Translations under genes and position numbers: made by a program | From: Myxocyprinus asiaticus | Taxonomy: Eukaryota > Chordata > Actinopteri > Cypriniformes > Catostomidae | Length of the DNA stretch: 64,000 nt | Direction of reading: 5' to 3' | Assembly: GCF_019703515.2 (NCBI RefSeq) | Contig: NC_059348.1 | Location: 18,867,656 to 18,931,655 of the forward strand | Shown here: one piece after another, positions 1 to 18,948 of the stretch | Position numbering within the stretch: the stretch's first letter is position 1 | Layout of the letters: each line of letters starts with the position of its first letter | The notes under the pieces: generated by a model | Seen by the model: the letters and a program-made list of their open reading frames with translations, nothing else | What the model was told of the DNA's origin: nothing | Database searches by the model: none

Positions 1-900
1 TGTATAAAATTGTATGCCATTACAATTTTAGATTGCATATTTTAAAAGTCATGAAAATGTGGTAAAATCTTTAAAATTTAAAAAAGAATTTTTTTAATAA
101 TAACTACATGTGAACATTTTCATTTCAAGCATCCTATTAGGCCAAATGCATAAGCTAGGGTTACCTTGTAGTGTATGTTTTGTTTGTTTGTTTTCATTTC
201 TGGCAAATTCATTAACAGTATATGTGTATGCAGCTATAAAAATCAACAATGCAGACAGTTTGCCAAATATTTATGAACCAAATGAATGCCTGTTCTTTGA
301 TATCTGTGAGAGTGCCCTGAAAAAGTCCAGCTGTAATGACTACAAAAATTCTTAGTGAAATATGACCCATGCCTCATACGGCGAAAGTCTGCAGGACTGT
401 ACAGTTTTGACAGCCTCCTTCCAACAAAAACCATCCACCCGCTATTCAAACAGGATTAAAGGTTGTCTTTGCTGTAGGGATTGTAGTCCCACGGCTTCCT
501 CTGAGTGGCTGGAGTTTAGAATCATCTCTACTTTCTGACCAGTAGGAAAAGGGTTAGGCAATAATACTTTTTTCTTTTCGAGGGGTGCGTGAGAGGTTTT
601 GGCAGATGCATCTGTGCATTTGGTTCAGCTTGAAACCGAGTCAATCTCACCCTAGGGAGAAACAGATATGCAGTCTGTAGCTTGTGATCTAGTCCCGTCC
701 ATACCAACTTGGAGTGCTGGAGCCTGAGGGACAAACACGGAACAGTTCATAACAGACATTCCTGAAGTTTCTGCCATTTGATAAATGATAAAAGATATTT
801 GTTGACACAAAATAATTCATAAAGGTTTATTTAGAGATCACAAAACTTTCTTAGACTAATGCACCTGTCATAGGTTTCTCATTTGTCTAAATATCTAATT

Positions 901-904
<4 letters not shown>

Positions 905-969
<65 letters not shown>

Positions 970-988
970 TTTTTTTTTTTTTTTTTTC
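905..988. repeat. (TA)n microsatellite with T-tract
   Basis: About 30 TA units followed by about 20 T. Open frames reading IYIYIY across it are artefacts. The rest of 1-1490 and 1740-3150 is AT-rich non-coding DNA in which I see no gene; a CpG-bearing block at 2100-2210 is unexplained. Confidence 0.95.
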
Positions 989-1496
989 ACTTTTTAAAAA
1001 AATTATATTTTACATTACAAAAGGATGTGGTGTACTCCATTGCTTGCTGTTTATGTTTGACCTGGACACATTTTCTTTAATTTCAGTGTATGATGCTAGT
1101 TTTTAAACATGCTGTGAACTCTCCAAATGAATAAGTCCAGTTGAACTAGTTTCCTCCATGATTGCTGATCTTATTTATAACAGCAATGAAAAAATCTGAC
1201 ATAAAGTCATAAACATAGCATAAGCTTTAAAGTTCCATTTAGACAGGCACTCCTTTTCCTTTATGTGGCTGAATATAGTGGTGTGTGAAAAGAATGCCTC
1301 GACAAAAACCACCTTCATATTAAAGTTGCTAAAAGGAAAGTGTCACCTCAGAGAAACAGATAGTTATGTGAAAAACAGTGTGAAGAACAGAGTAATTTGT
1401 CCTTCTCCAAGAAACTTTTACAGCATTTCTGTGTTTTACACAGGATTAACACTTATCAAATAACAAAACAGAAAAATAGGAAACAATGTCTTAGCG

Positions 1497-1735
1497 TTTT
1501 ATCAAATCAAATCAAATCACTTTATTGTCACTCAACCATATACACAAGCGCAATAGTGGGTGAAAGTCTTGGGTGCAGTTCCGAGCAACATAGCAGTCAT
1601 GACAGTGATGAGACATATACCAATTTACAATAAACATCAGATTTACACAACACAATTTACATATCTAATATACACATAATTACACACAACACAATATACA
1701 AATAATAATATACAATGTACAGATTTTTATTATAT
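1497..1735 (-). repeat. LINE 3' end fragment, antisense
   Basis: On the minus strand it ends ACAATAAAGTGATTTGATTT, i.e. a 3' end with a short (TTTGA)-type tail, as in L2/CR1-like fish LINEs. Only the non-coding 3' part is present; family assignment is inference. Confidence 0.45.
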
Positions 1736-3158
1736 CAAATCTACTTTTAACTTAAATGATTCATCCAGTACATACTGGTGACAGAGAAATAAGGACTTTG
1801 CTAATTAAGTTGATTACAATTAATAACTCTGAGGGGTGAAAATAAAAGCACATCACAAGCCTGCGCATGCTATAGTATGTGTGTTTCAATAGACCAGCGC
1901 TTTTCAGTGAAATGCGCTGCGAATGCATATTTTATATTTACTTATTAAACGCAGCCTTTTGCGATTCACAAAGCTGTCTTATGTCTTCAAGAGACTTTGA
2001 ATAAAATGCATGATTTATATGGACTACTTTAATGGTAATTTTATGGTTCTTTTATGTAATTTTTGGAGCTTGACATCACTTAAGGACCATGACTAACAAC
2101 ACACAGTGTCAGATTTGGATCCGGCTCATCAGACTGATACCGTCCAAAAACGTCCGTACCGGAACTGTTACCGATCCAGGTATCAGATCACGCACCCTTA
2201 GTATATTTAGTTTTAACTCGCTTAAGTAAATTTGTATTATTACTATTTTTATTATTATTATTATTCTTGAGTCATGCACCTCAGGTTCACCTACAGTATT
2301 CCTGAATTACAGGAATACTAGCTTTTGATATTTTCTGCAAGTAACTCAATGAAATAGGCATATTAAATGGAATTTGAAATATTTTTAGCTATGACATTTT
2401 GTTAGATTGATCATTTGAACTCTACATACTTCACTTCTTAAATTTGTCGATGTCTAACTATTATTTTGCTCCTGTGTTGTGTATGGAGATCGGATTCAGG
2501 GAATACATTCCTGCTGATCATGCAAGGATATGCTCTAACTACATTCTTATGAAAAAAATTTGGTTTTGAACTGCCATTAATGAATATTGTCAGTGACAGA
2601 AGAGCTTTTCAACACTGGCAGAAATAAAGCTTAATATAGTAGTATATAATGAGAAATCGTTTGTTAAAATCAAACCGCATGGTCTTGCTCTGAAAGTAAA
2701 TGGGTGATGTCAATCTCCCCCACATTCACTTAGTAATTTGTATAAACTTTCACTCCATCAGTCTTCAAGGTTCATAAAGTGTGTTTATAATTTTTCTAAG
2801 CTTGCAGAAAGGTTTTATTAAAAATTCTCAAACGCTCCTCAAATGACAGTAAAGCAATTGTTTCATTGTCTCACTCCATTAGAACTGTGTATTTTTGTAA
2901 GTCTCTGCAGTAGAGAGGGGGATAAAGTATTGGAAAAACAAGATGTTTTTATGTTGCATTCAGCATGCAGTGAGAGTGACAGGGAGGTTGTTTGTGAGGC
3001 TTCAGACGCACACTCTGTTAAAGTGCTTTCGAACTTGGCAAACAGACAGGCAAACAGAAGGGGACTGGTGAACCACTGCCATCAGCAGAACTAGTGACCC
3101 TTGCTGCTTGTTTGCTTTCCAGATAAGGCAACACTATAACCTCTGCTGATCAGGCAAA

Positions 3159-3592
3159 GTAGGATGTTTAACCCTCTGAGGGTGTTTTGGACCCTGGAGA
3201 AGTTTTGACATGCCTTGACATTTGTGCCGTTTTCAGTTGCTTAAAAACATATTAATGGCTAAAGGCTGATAAGACTGTATTCAGCACAAACTGGGCTACA
3301 ATAATATGTGAACAACATGTATGTACATGTTTGTATTTTTGAGAAAATAACGTTTATGCGTGATTTTTGAAAAAAGTAGGATGTTTAACCCCCTGAAGGT
3401 GTTTTGGGCCCTGGAGAAGTTTTGACATGCCTTGACATATGTGCCGTTTTCAGTTGCTTAAAAACATATTAATGGCTAAAGGCTGATAACACTGTATTCA
3501 GCACAAACTGGGCTACAATAATATGTGAGCAACATGTATGTACATGTTTGTATTTTTGAGAAAATAACATTTATGCATGGTTTTTGAAAAAA
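3159..3592. repeat. 217-bp tandem duplication
   Basis: Two head-to-tail copies, 3159-3375 and 3376-3592, starting GTAGGATGTTTAACC and ending in an A-run after TTTTTGAAAAAA. They differ at about ten positions (for example CTCTGAGG/CCCTGAAG, GTGAACAA/GTGAGCAA, GCGTG/GCATG). Confidence 0.9.
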
Positions 3593-4580
3593 AAAAAATG
3601 TTAAGTCTGAAATAAGGCCATATAACACATACTAAATATTTGTTCACAAGACTTTTGAGAACTGGATCTTGTAGCCTAGAGTTTTTGCTACAAAATGATG
3701 TGAAAACCATCCTGATAACTCATTCATACAAAACAATATAGTCATTTAACATTTGTAAGACACTTTTAATGTTAGAAAGGCCATATGCGAGGAGGCGTAG
3801 ATGAATATTGATGTGATTCACACTTGAGGAGACAAAGACCCCTCCTGAGAGAGAATGAATGTGAGGAGACTTAATGATTGAATGTATTGTTTGTAGCTTA
3901 TTCATAAAATCAAGTTTAAGTAAAAAGAAGTAATCTGACTATACATTTTCTTTACATAAAGACTTTACTTAAAAACTTTAGACCTACTCTACCATTTAAA
4001 AAGTTTTAGATCTGTAAGATTTTTTAATGTTTTTAAAAGAAGTCTCTTCTGCTCACCAAGGCTGCATTTATTTGATCCAAAATACAGCAAAAACATTGAT
4101 ATTGTGAAATATTTGTACAATTTAAAATAACTTTTCTATTTGAATATATTGTAAAATGCAATTTATTCCTGTGATAAAAGCTGAATTTTCAGCATCATTA
4201 CTGCAGTCATCAGTGTCACATGATCCTTCAGAAATCATTCTAATATGCTGATTTACTAATATGGGCATATTTACAGCACATTTTACACATTTACACCCGA
4301 ACAGATATTTGCAAGCACAAGCTTCATTGATGATAATGAGGCAGCATAAACACTAGTTAAAATATAATCTAAACATTCATATTATTTTTATATCATATTA
4401 CATATCATATTTATATCATACAACATACAATTTAAATACCTGCTTTAGCCAAAACAACATTTAAATGTAACTAAAACTTGCCTATTAGGAAAATGATGGA
4501 GTATTTTAAGTTGTTTCTGCTGTTATGAGGAAAAAAATCCAGCAGGACGTGCCGGCATGTCCGTCGACCCCTGAGGTTAA
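3168..4580. mobile_element. TTAA-flanked piggyBac-like non-autonomous element
   Basis: Bounded by TTAA at 3168-3171 and 4577-4580, with CCCTCTGAGGG inside the left end and CCCCTGAGG inside the right, matching the TTAA target and short CCY/RGG ends of piggyBac-type elements. No transposase is visible. The left end contains a 217-bp direct tandem duplication (3159-3375 and 3376-3592). The block 4035-4255 matches a common teleost dispersed repeat that recurs near 62.5 kb. Confidence 0.5.
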
Positions 4581-4674
4581 TAAAAACACTACAACATACT
4601 GTAGATTATTAGTGGTGTTTGCTAAGGCAAGCATCACTATCACTATTGATCATAAATTTACAAAACCCTGAAGT

Positions 4675-5104
4675 ATTTTTTATTTTTTTATTTTCCCCCA
4701 ATTTGGAATGCCCAATTCCCAATGCGCTCTAAGTCCTCATGGTGGCGTAATGACTCGCCTCGATCTGGGTGGCAGAGGACAAATCTCAGTTGCCCGAGAC
4801 AGTCAGTCCGCACATCTTATCACGTGGCTTGTTGAACGTTACCGCGGAGACGAAGCACGTGTGGAGGCTTCACGCTGTTCTCTGTGGCAACCACGCACAA
4901 CTCACCACATGCCCCACCGAGAGTGAGAACCACATTATAGCGATCATGAGGATGTTAACCCAACGTGACTCTACCCACACCAGCAACTGGGCCAATTGGT
5001 TGCTTAGGAAGCCTGACTGGAGTCACTCAGCACGCCCTGGATTTGAATTTGCGACACCAGGTGTGGTAGTCAGCGTCTTTACTTGCTGTGCTACCCAGGC
5101 CCCC
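4675..5104 (-). mobile_element. tRNA-derived SINE, copy 1
   Basis: Minus-strand SINE. Its tRNA-like head, with an A box resembling TAGCNCAG and a degenerate B box, is at the right (about 5030-5104); the tail is the T-rich stretch at 4675-4690. A 14-bp target-site duplication CAAAACCCTGAAGT flanks it exactly (4661-4674, 5105-5118). Open frames here are accidental. Confidence 0.87.
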
Positions 5105-5498
5105 CAAAACCCTGAAGTTTTAAACTTTTGTGCGTAACTTGTCCAGCATTGTATGAGCAACATACCTAAATTACTCCTCAAATCGTGAGGCTTGTTGAGA
5201 AGAGGTGTGCTATTACTTTTCTAAACAATTAGACTTAATAAGAAGCAATAAACAGGTGAGAAAATTTCATAGACCTGCTGAAGGAGGGGCCTAAGCCACA
5301 TATTAGTGAGCACCTTTTGACTTTGACCAGTAAGCAACCATCCAGAACACCCTAGCAACACCCTAACAACTGCATAGTAATGTGTATAGCCAGTTAGCAT
5401 ATGCTCAATTTGATGTACTTCTTACTGATAACATTTATACTAGATGTAATTTCTTGTTTTGTCTTATTTTGTATGTTATGTATTTCACTCCATCGCAG

Positions 5499-13200
<7,702 letters not shown>

Positions 13201-13689
13201 CCCACTTCAGAGCCCTCCAGCCACAGCTGACCAACTAATGTGCTATAATATGCTATTTACTTTGTACCTTCTTAATATTTGGCCAAAATTAGTGCCAAAT
13301 AGTCACATGGGCATTAATGGACACTAATCTGCAACCCTGCCACAGAATAATTGATATCTTTTAGCTAAAGATGAATGAAGAATCCCTAGAACTATCATTA
13401 TGGACTTGATAGGGCTGACTAAATTCAAGCAGTAGAAATAACAACACTGATTCTTATTTCACAATATTTTAACTGTCAATCAGATGAACGCATATTTTTG
13501 TAAACAGTCCTGAACACTTTAGATATTTTCTTGATGTGATGTCTATATGTGTTTGTGTATGTGTGTGAATAGTGTGGTGTGTGACAGTGCAGTGAAGGTG
13601 ATAGAATGGGCATTCGACCAGACATGATTTTGCACTGTTTTTCCATTCAGTGCTTTGTGTGTATTGTTGTAATTATAAATGCATTCATG

Positions 13690-13695
13690 AATAAA
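13690..13695 (+). terminator. gpt2: Candidate gpt2 polyadenylation signal
   Basis: AATAAA about 490 bases after the gpt2 stop codon; I see no other AATAAA between the stop and this point. The 3' UTR (13201 onward) is plain AT-rich sequence. Cleavage would be expected 10-30 bases downstream; no transcript evidence is available here. Confidence 0.45.
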
Positions 13696-14019
13696 TGTAA
13701 GCACAAACATTCCTGAACGTGTACATAACAGATTGATTATATGACAGACACAGTATAATACAATGTAGATTAACAATTAGGATTTTGTGTGCCTTGATGT
13801 TTGAACGCTAATTTATGATGAAACGTTCCCGTGCAAGCTCCTCACCACTAGACGACACGTTACCATAGCATTACAAGATCGCACTTCATCTTGTTTTTGA
13901 ATTAAAGCCTTGTTTTGTAACACTTCTCTCTCCCAAACACACACATACAGAGGCCAGAGGGGATACTGGCTTAGGCGATATAGGCAGACTGGGGCGGCAC
14001 GACAGGGTACATGATCGAT

Positions 14020-14240
14020 CGCCCCTGCACAGAGCTCGCAAGATCGCGATGGGAGAAAGGTGCCCCGAGTTGTGCCATCCCGCCCCTGCTCGAGATGAGT
14101 GAAAGGTGCCCCGAATCGTGCCACCCCGCCCCGAGCTCGCAAGATCGCGATGGGAGAGAGGTGCCCCAAATCACGCCACTCCGCACAAAGCCCGCAAGGG
14201 CGTTGTGAAAGGTGCCCCGAGTTGTTCCTGACAGGCTACT
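14020..14240. repeat. GC-rich minisatellite
   Basis: Four to five diverged units built on AGCTCGCAAGATCGCGATGG and GAAAGGTGCCCCGA(G/A)T. The last unit runs into GTTGTTCCTGACAGGCTACT, which also occurs in a small element at 28637-28775 (GTTCCTGGCAGGCTACTCAG). The long open frame across it is a by-product of high GC. Confidence 0.7.
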
Positions 14241-14577
14241 CAGCCTAAAAGTCTGTAAATGGTAAGGATTATAGATGTTCATAATGCATTCGTACATTAT
14301 GAACAAACATAAGATAACCATAATCAACAGTATAGGTACACAGTGACACAGGATCGACTTAGTGGTCTTGAGAAAATAAGTATCAACCATGTGATTGCTG
14401 GGCAGATTTGACAAAGTCATTGATGATTTTGCATAAATGAAAACTAGGAGGGGAAGGTTAAATTTGAAATTAGGAATCATGTGTAATAGCACAAACAGCA
14501 ATCTGTAAGTATTCTGCCATTTTCTTTATTGATTGACTATAATTTAATCGTGCAATTTAAGTTCTGTTAATATAATT

Positions 14578-14607
<30 letters not shown>

Positions 14608-14615
<8 letters not shown>

Positions 14616-14790
14616 ATTTTTAGAAGAATATTTCATCTCTGTAGGTCCATACAAGTGAATGTTGGCCAGAACCTTGAAGCTCCAAAAAGCACATAAAGGC
14701 AGCATAAAAGTAATTCATAAAACTCTAGTGGTTAAATCTATGTCTTTAGAAGTGATGTGATAGGTGTGGGTGAGAAATAGTATGTTGGAT
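14608..14790. repeat. MITE fragment beside (TA)n
   Basis: AAGATTTTTAGAAGAATATT through GATAGGTGTGGGTGAGAAAT is an internal arm segment of the ACTCACCCTCATGC family. It directly follows a (TA)15 run at 14582-14612. Confidence 0.65.
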
Positions 14791-16061
14791 CTTGCCTAGG
14801 GCACCAAGTAAGCCAGAACCACCACTGACAGAGACATACTACTGAAAGGCCCAACTGCTCGATTTTTTGATGGTGTCATTTTGTTGAGTTAAGAGATATA
14901 ATGGTATAATGTTTGAGAATGTCACATTTCAGAACTTCTAAAAGCCAAGCTAGTAGTGCTCCGTCTCTCTTGATTGTTCAACTGCTATACATTTACATTC
15001 TACAACAGAATGTTTCTATACTATGTTTTTCCCCCACTCACAAAAAGTGTGATGTTTGGTAAATGCAATGCCACAATTATTATAGATACTTATACATTTA
15101 TATAGAGGTATAGCACCAGAGACAGTCAAGGAAGGAGAGACAGACCACTCAATGAAAAACGTGAGAAATCACAACGTTCAATATGGCGGCAGCAGAAAAG
15201 GAAATCCTGCCTTTCATTAAAAGTTAATCTCCTTTTTTTGCTAAAGGCATCACCAGGTCTTTTTGCTCTAGAACAGGGGTTCTCAATAGTTGCATTCGAA
15301 GGATGTCAGGGGATGCTGATTGCGAAACAGTAGAGATGGGGGCGTTTGTCAGTCATATTAATCAAATCTATCGTCAGGTTCCTCTTTGCATAAAAACATT
15401 CTAGACTTGAAATAAACCAGTGTCTTGTCTAATTCTCAATATATTTTTCTCAATAAATTGTTAATAGTCAAATTAGGGGTGGGTGATACACTGTATCTGT
15501 TAAAATTATATACTTGTAGACATTTTTGAGTATTGTCTATTTCGCAGTTATGCAAAAATACAATTGGCCTGTAGTCCACAGTACTCCATTTTGCAATTGA
15601 ATCCGAGGTAGACATATAAGGGCTATTCAAAGGATGCGTCTACACGAGTCAAAAACAGATGCTTTTGGATCATCACACAGTTTTTAGGACACTGTATCAA
15701 GTTAAACGTAGTTTGAAACTTAGAAAAACACATCTTGAAACCCCTGCATTCGTAGTTGTGCTCCATCCAGTTGTGTTTGAGAGCATAAGTATAATTTCAT
15801 TTTGATCTGTCTGCTGTCAGTAAATGTGGTTTGCTGCCTGCACAGCTCTACATTGCCTGAATACCTGGAATTGCACTCACTGCCACCTGCTGACTGAGAC
15901 TCGCAAAAATATGAAGGTGGAACTGCCTGCTTGAATTGCTCCGATGATGGTCCTGGAGCGTGATTAACTGTTAATTTTTAATGCATTATTTTTTTATATA
16001 ATTAATCGCATGGATCGCAGCTGCCAGGGACCTGAATCCAAAACACTGTTTTTTCAACAGG

Positions 16062-16290
16062 GTTACCACTGGCATATAACCTGGAATATTCCAGCTTTAA
16101 AACAAGTTAAGATCAATCGACAGCATTTATGTCATAATGTTGATTACCACAAAAAATGTATTTCGACTTGTCCCTTTTCTTTAAAAAAATAAATAATAAA
16201 ATAATGTCGAGGTTACAGTGAGGCACTTACAATGGAAGTGAATGGGTCCAATTTTGGAGGGTTTGAAGGCAGAAATGTGAAGCTTATAAT
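16062..16290. repeat. Partial copy of the 30254 MITE family
   Basis: Carries CTGGAATATTCCAGC, CGACAGCATTTATGTC, GTTGATTACCACAAAA and CACTTACAATGGAAGTG in the order of the left arm of the element at 30254. The right arm is not present. Confidence 0.6.
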
Positions 16291-17453
16291 CAGTAGTGGT
16301 TCTAGCTTGAATGGTGCCCTGGGCGAAACCCACTTCAGCATGCCCCCTCTAACAAAAGTTGTTGACCCATGCTTATGATTGGCAATGATGTTTGAGCCCC
16401 GCCCCTTTAGGTGCGCATTTGCCCTATATAAGTGGGTGCTAAAAAAATCATCATTTCTTCAGAATTTTCTGACTGAGGGACAAGAACGCGTCGCCCGTTC
16501 CTTGAAACTCATAAGTAATAGTGCGACCAAGTTTTGGAATGACTCATTCCCTTCGTCTCAGAGAACCGAGGATACATGAGTAACCGGAGACGTTCCCTAT
16601 CGATTCAGTTAACTTGACACAGCAATGAACGCTATGGGGAACGGAGTCCCATCACGCTGCACTATGTAGCGTTATAGCCTAAGATGTACCAGGGTAGAAA
16701 CACTATGCACTATGTAAACAATATGTACAGTATATGAGGTCATGGGCCCTTCGGGCGGTGACTTATATGTCTTCAAGTGTGTATGAAAATGAATAACCCC
16801 ACATGGTGAAAACCAGATGGAAAGTGAATCTTAATCTGAGTATCTACAGTATATGAGTCATGTAATACACACGGAATAATTAACCCCTTCATAACCACAA
16901 GTAGGGAGGGAGGTTTTATTCTATTGGAAGTGATTGTGACTTCTAGTGGGAGTAAATTGGATAGTGGCCTACACAGGCAGCTGTATGAAAATTATAACAG
17001 GCAGCCCACCCATAATAAGGAGCTCGGGCTCACCTGCTGGGTGACGGAATATTAAACTCTCTAGACCGAGAGGACTCGTGAAGCTATAGGTTATAAAACC
17101 TCGCGACTGTGTTCTGCGAAAACCATCCTGCTGAAAAGCATATATCCTGTAGGGAGAAATGCTCGGGAGGGCACTGATTTTCGCGCGTCTGTTGAGGGGA
17201 GCTGCCGTTAATAAGACTGGAGCATGTTGTGTGGAGTGTGTATTGATTTTTCGGACATGCCCGGAAGCGTGCCACGCGATCGCGAAACGCGTGAGTGGGC
17301 GTGGATAACGGGCACAGATAGCTGCTGCTTATCAGACAGCAGATGGGTGTCCGTCAACGACGAAGAGAGGGCTGAACCAGATGCATTGTCAAGACGAGGC
17401 AGTGTATGTCTTGGAAGAACATTCTGAAGAAATGATGTTTGAGCGCCCGCTTA

Positions 17454-18948
17454 CAGTTGAAGTCATTAGTTTACATACACTTAGGTTGAAGTCATTAAAA
17501 CTAATTTTTTAACCACTCCACAGATTTCATATTAGCAAACTATTGTTTTGGCAAGTCGTTGCACTTTGTGCAGTAATTTTCCGAATAATTTTTCCAACAA
17601 TTGTTTCCAGACAGATTGTTTAACTTTTAATTGACTATAATCTTAATTCCAGTGGGCCAGAAGTTTACATACACTAAGTTAACTGTGCCTTTAAGCAGCT
17701 TGGAAAATTCCAGAAAATTATGTCAAGCCTTTAGACAATTAGCCAATTAGCTTCTGATAGGAGGTGTACTGAATTGGAGGTGTACATGTGGATGTATTTT
17801 AAGGCCTACCTTCAAACTCAGTGCCTCTTTGCTTGACATCATAGGAAAATCAAAAGAAATCAGCCAAGACCTCAGAAAAGAAATTGTGGACCTCCACAAG
17901 TCTGGTTCATCATTGGGAGCAATTTCCAAATGCCTTAAGGTACCATGTTCATCTGTACAAACAATAGTGCGCAAGTATAAACACCATGGGACCATGCAGC
18001 CATCATACTGCTCAGGAAGGAAATGCATTCTGTCTCCTAGAGATGAATGTAATTTGGTGCGAAAAGTGCAAATCAATCCCAGAACAACAGCAAAGGACCC
18101 TGTGAAGATGCTGGAGGAAACAGGTAGACAAGTATCTATATCCACAGTAAAATGTGTCCTTTATTGACATAACCTGAAAGGCTGCTCAGCAAGGAAGAAT
18201 TTACTGCTCCAAAACCGCTATAAAAAAGCCAGACTACAGTTTGCAAGTGCACATGGGGACAAAGATCTTACTTTTTACAGAAATGTCCTCTGGTCTAATG
18301 AAACAAACATTGAACTTTTTGGCCATAATGAATTTGGCCATCATTATGTTTGGAGGAAAAAGTGTGAGGCTTGCAAGCCGAAGAACACCATCCCAACTGT
18401 GAAGCATGGGGGTGGCAGCATCATGGTGCTTTGCTACAGGAGGGACTGGTGCACTTCACAAAATAGATGGCATCATGAGGATGGAAAATGATGTGAATAC
18501 ACTGAAGCAACATCTCATGACATCAGCCAGGAAGTTAAAGCTCGGTTGCAAATGGGTTTTCCAAATGGACAATGACCCCAAGCATACCTCCAGAGTTGTG
18601 GCAAAATGGCTTAAGGACAACAAAGTCAAGGTATTGGAGTGGCCATCACAAAGCCCTGACCTCAATCTGATATAAAATTTGTGGGCAGAACTGAAAAAGC
18701 ATGTGCAAGCAAGGAGGCCTACAAACCTGACTCAGTTACACCAGTTCTGTCTGGAGGAATGGGCCAAAATTCCAGCAACTCATTGTGAGAAGCGTGTGGA
18801 AGGCTCCCCAAAACGTTTGACCCAAGTTAAACAATTTAAAGGCAATGCTGCCAAATACTAACAAAGTGTATGTAAAATGTCAGGAATTGTGAAAAACTGA
18901 GTTTAAATGTATTTGACTAAGGTGTATGTAAACTTCTGACTTCAACTG
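17454..18948 (+). mobile_element. Degenerate Sleeping Beauty-type Tc1 transposon
   Basis: A 1495-bp element between TA dinucleotides (17452-17453, 18949-18950). Ends read CAGTTGAAGTC at left and GACTTCAACTG at right. Within the left arm the GTTTACATACACT box occurs twice (near 17472 and 17666), the IR/DR layout of Sleeping Beauty-type fish Tc1 elements. It sits inside a DIRS-like terminal repeat: the flanks rejoin into continuous homology when the element is removed. Confidence 0.9.
17841..18858 (+). pseudogene. Dead Tc1 transposase
   Basis: Transposase remnant of SB type: KEISQDLRKEIVDLHKSGSS, LVRKVQINPRTTAKD, NTIPTVKHGGGSIM, VFQMDNDPKHTS and EWPSQSPDLN are readable. Multiple inactivating changes: the expected start ATG is ATA (17841), an in-frame TGA follows LY at 18165, the first catalytic Asp codon is AAT (18297, giving WSNET), and the third catalytic Glu codon is TAA (18673). 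The middle Asp is intact. Two of three DDE residues are therefore lost. Confidence 0.88.

Noticed and set aside
884..1106. Open frames rich in Ile-Tyr
   Set aside because: Translation of a (TA)n microsatellite and T-tract.
4708..5137. Open frames of 72 and 122 residues
   Set aside because: They lie within a SINE with a perfect 14-bp target duplication.
13971..14501. 176-residue minus-strand open frame
   Set aside because: It runs through a GC-rich minisatellite; composition is repetitive and there is no splice or domain support.
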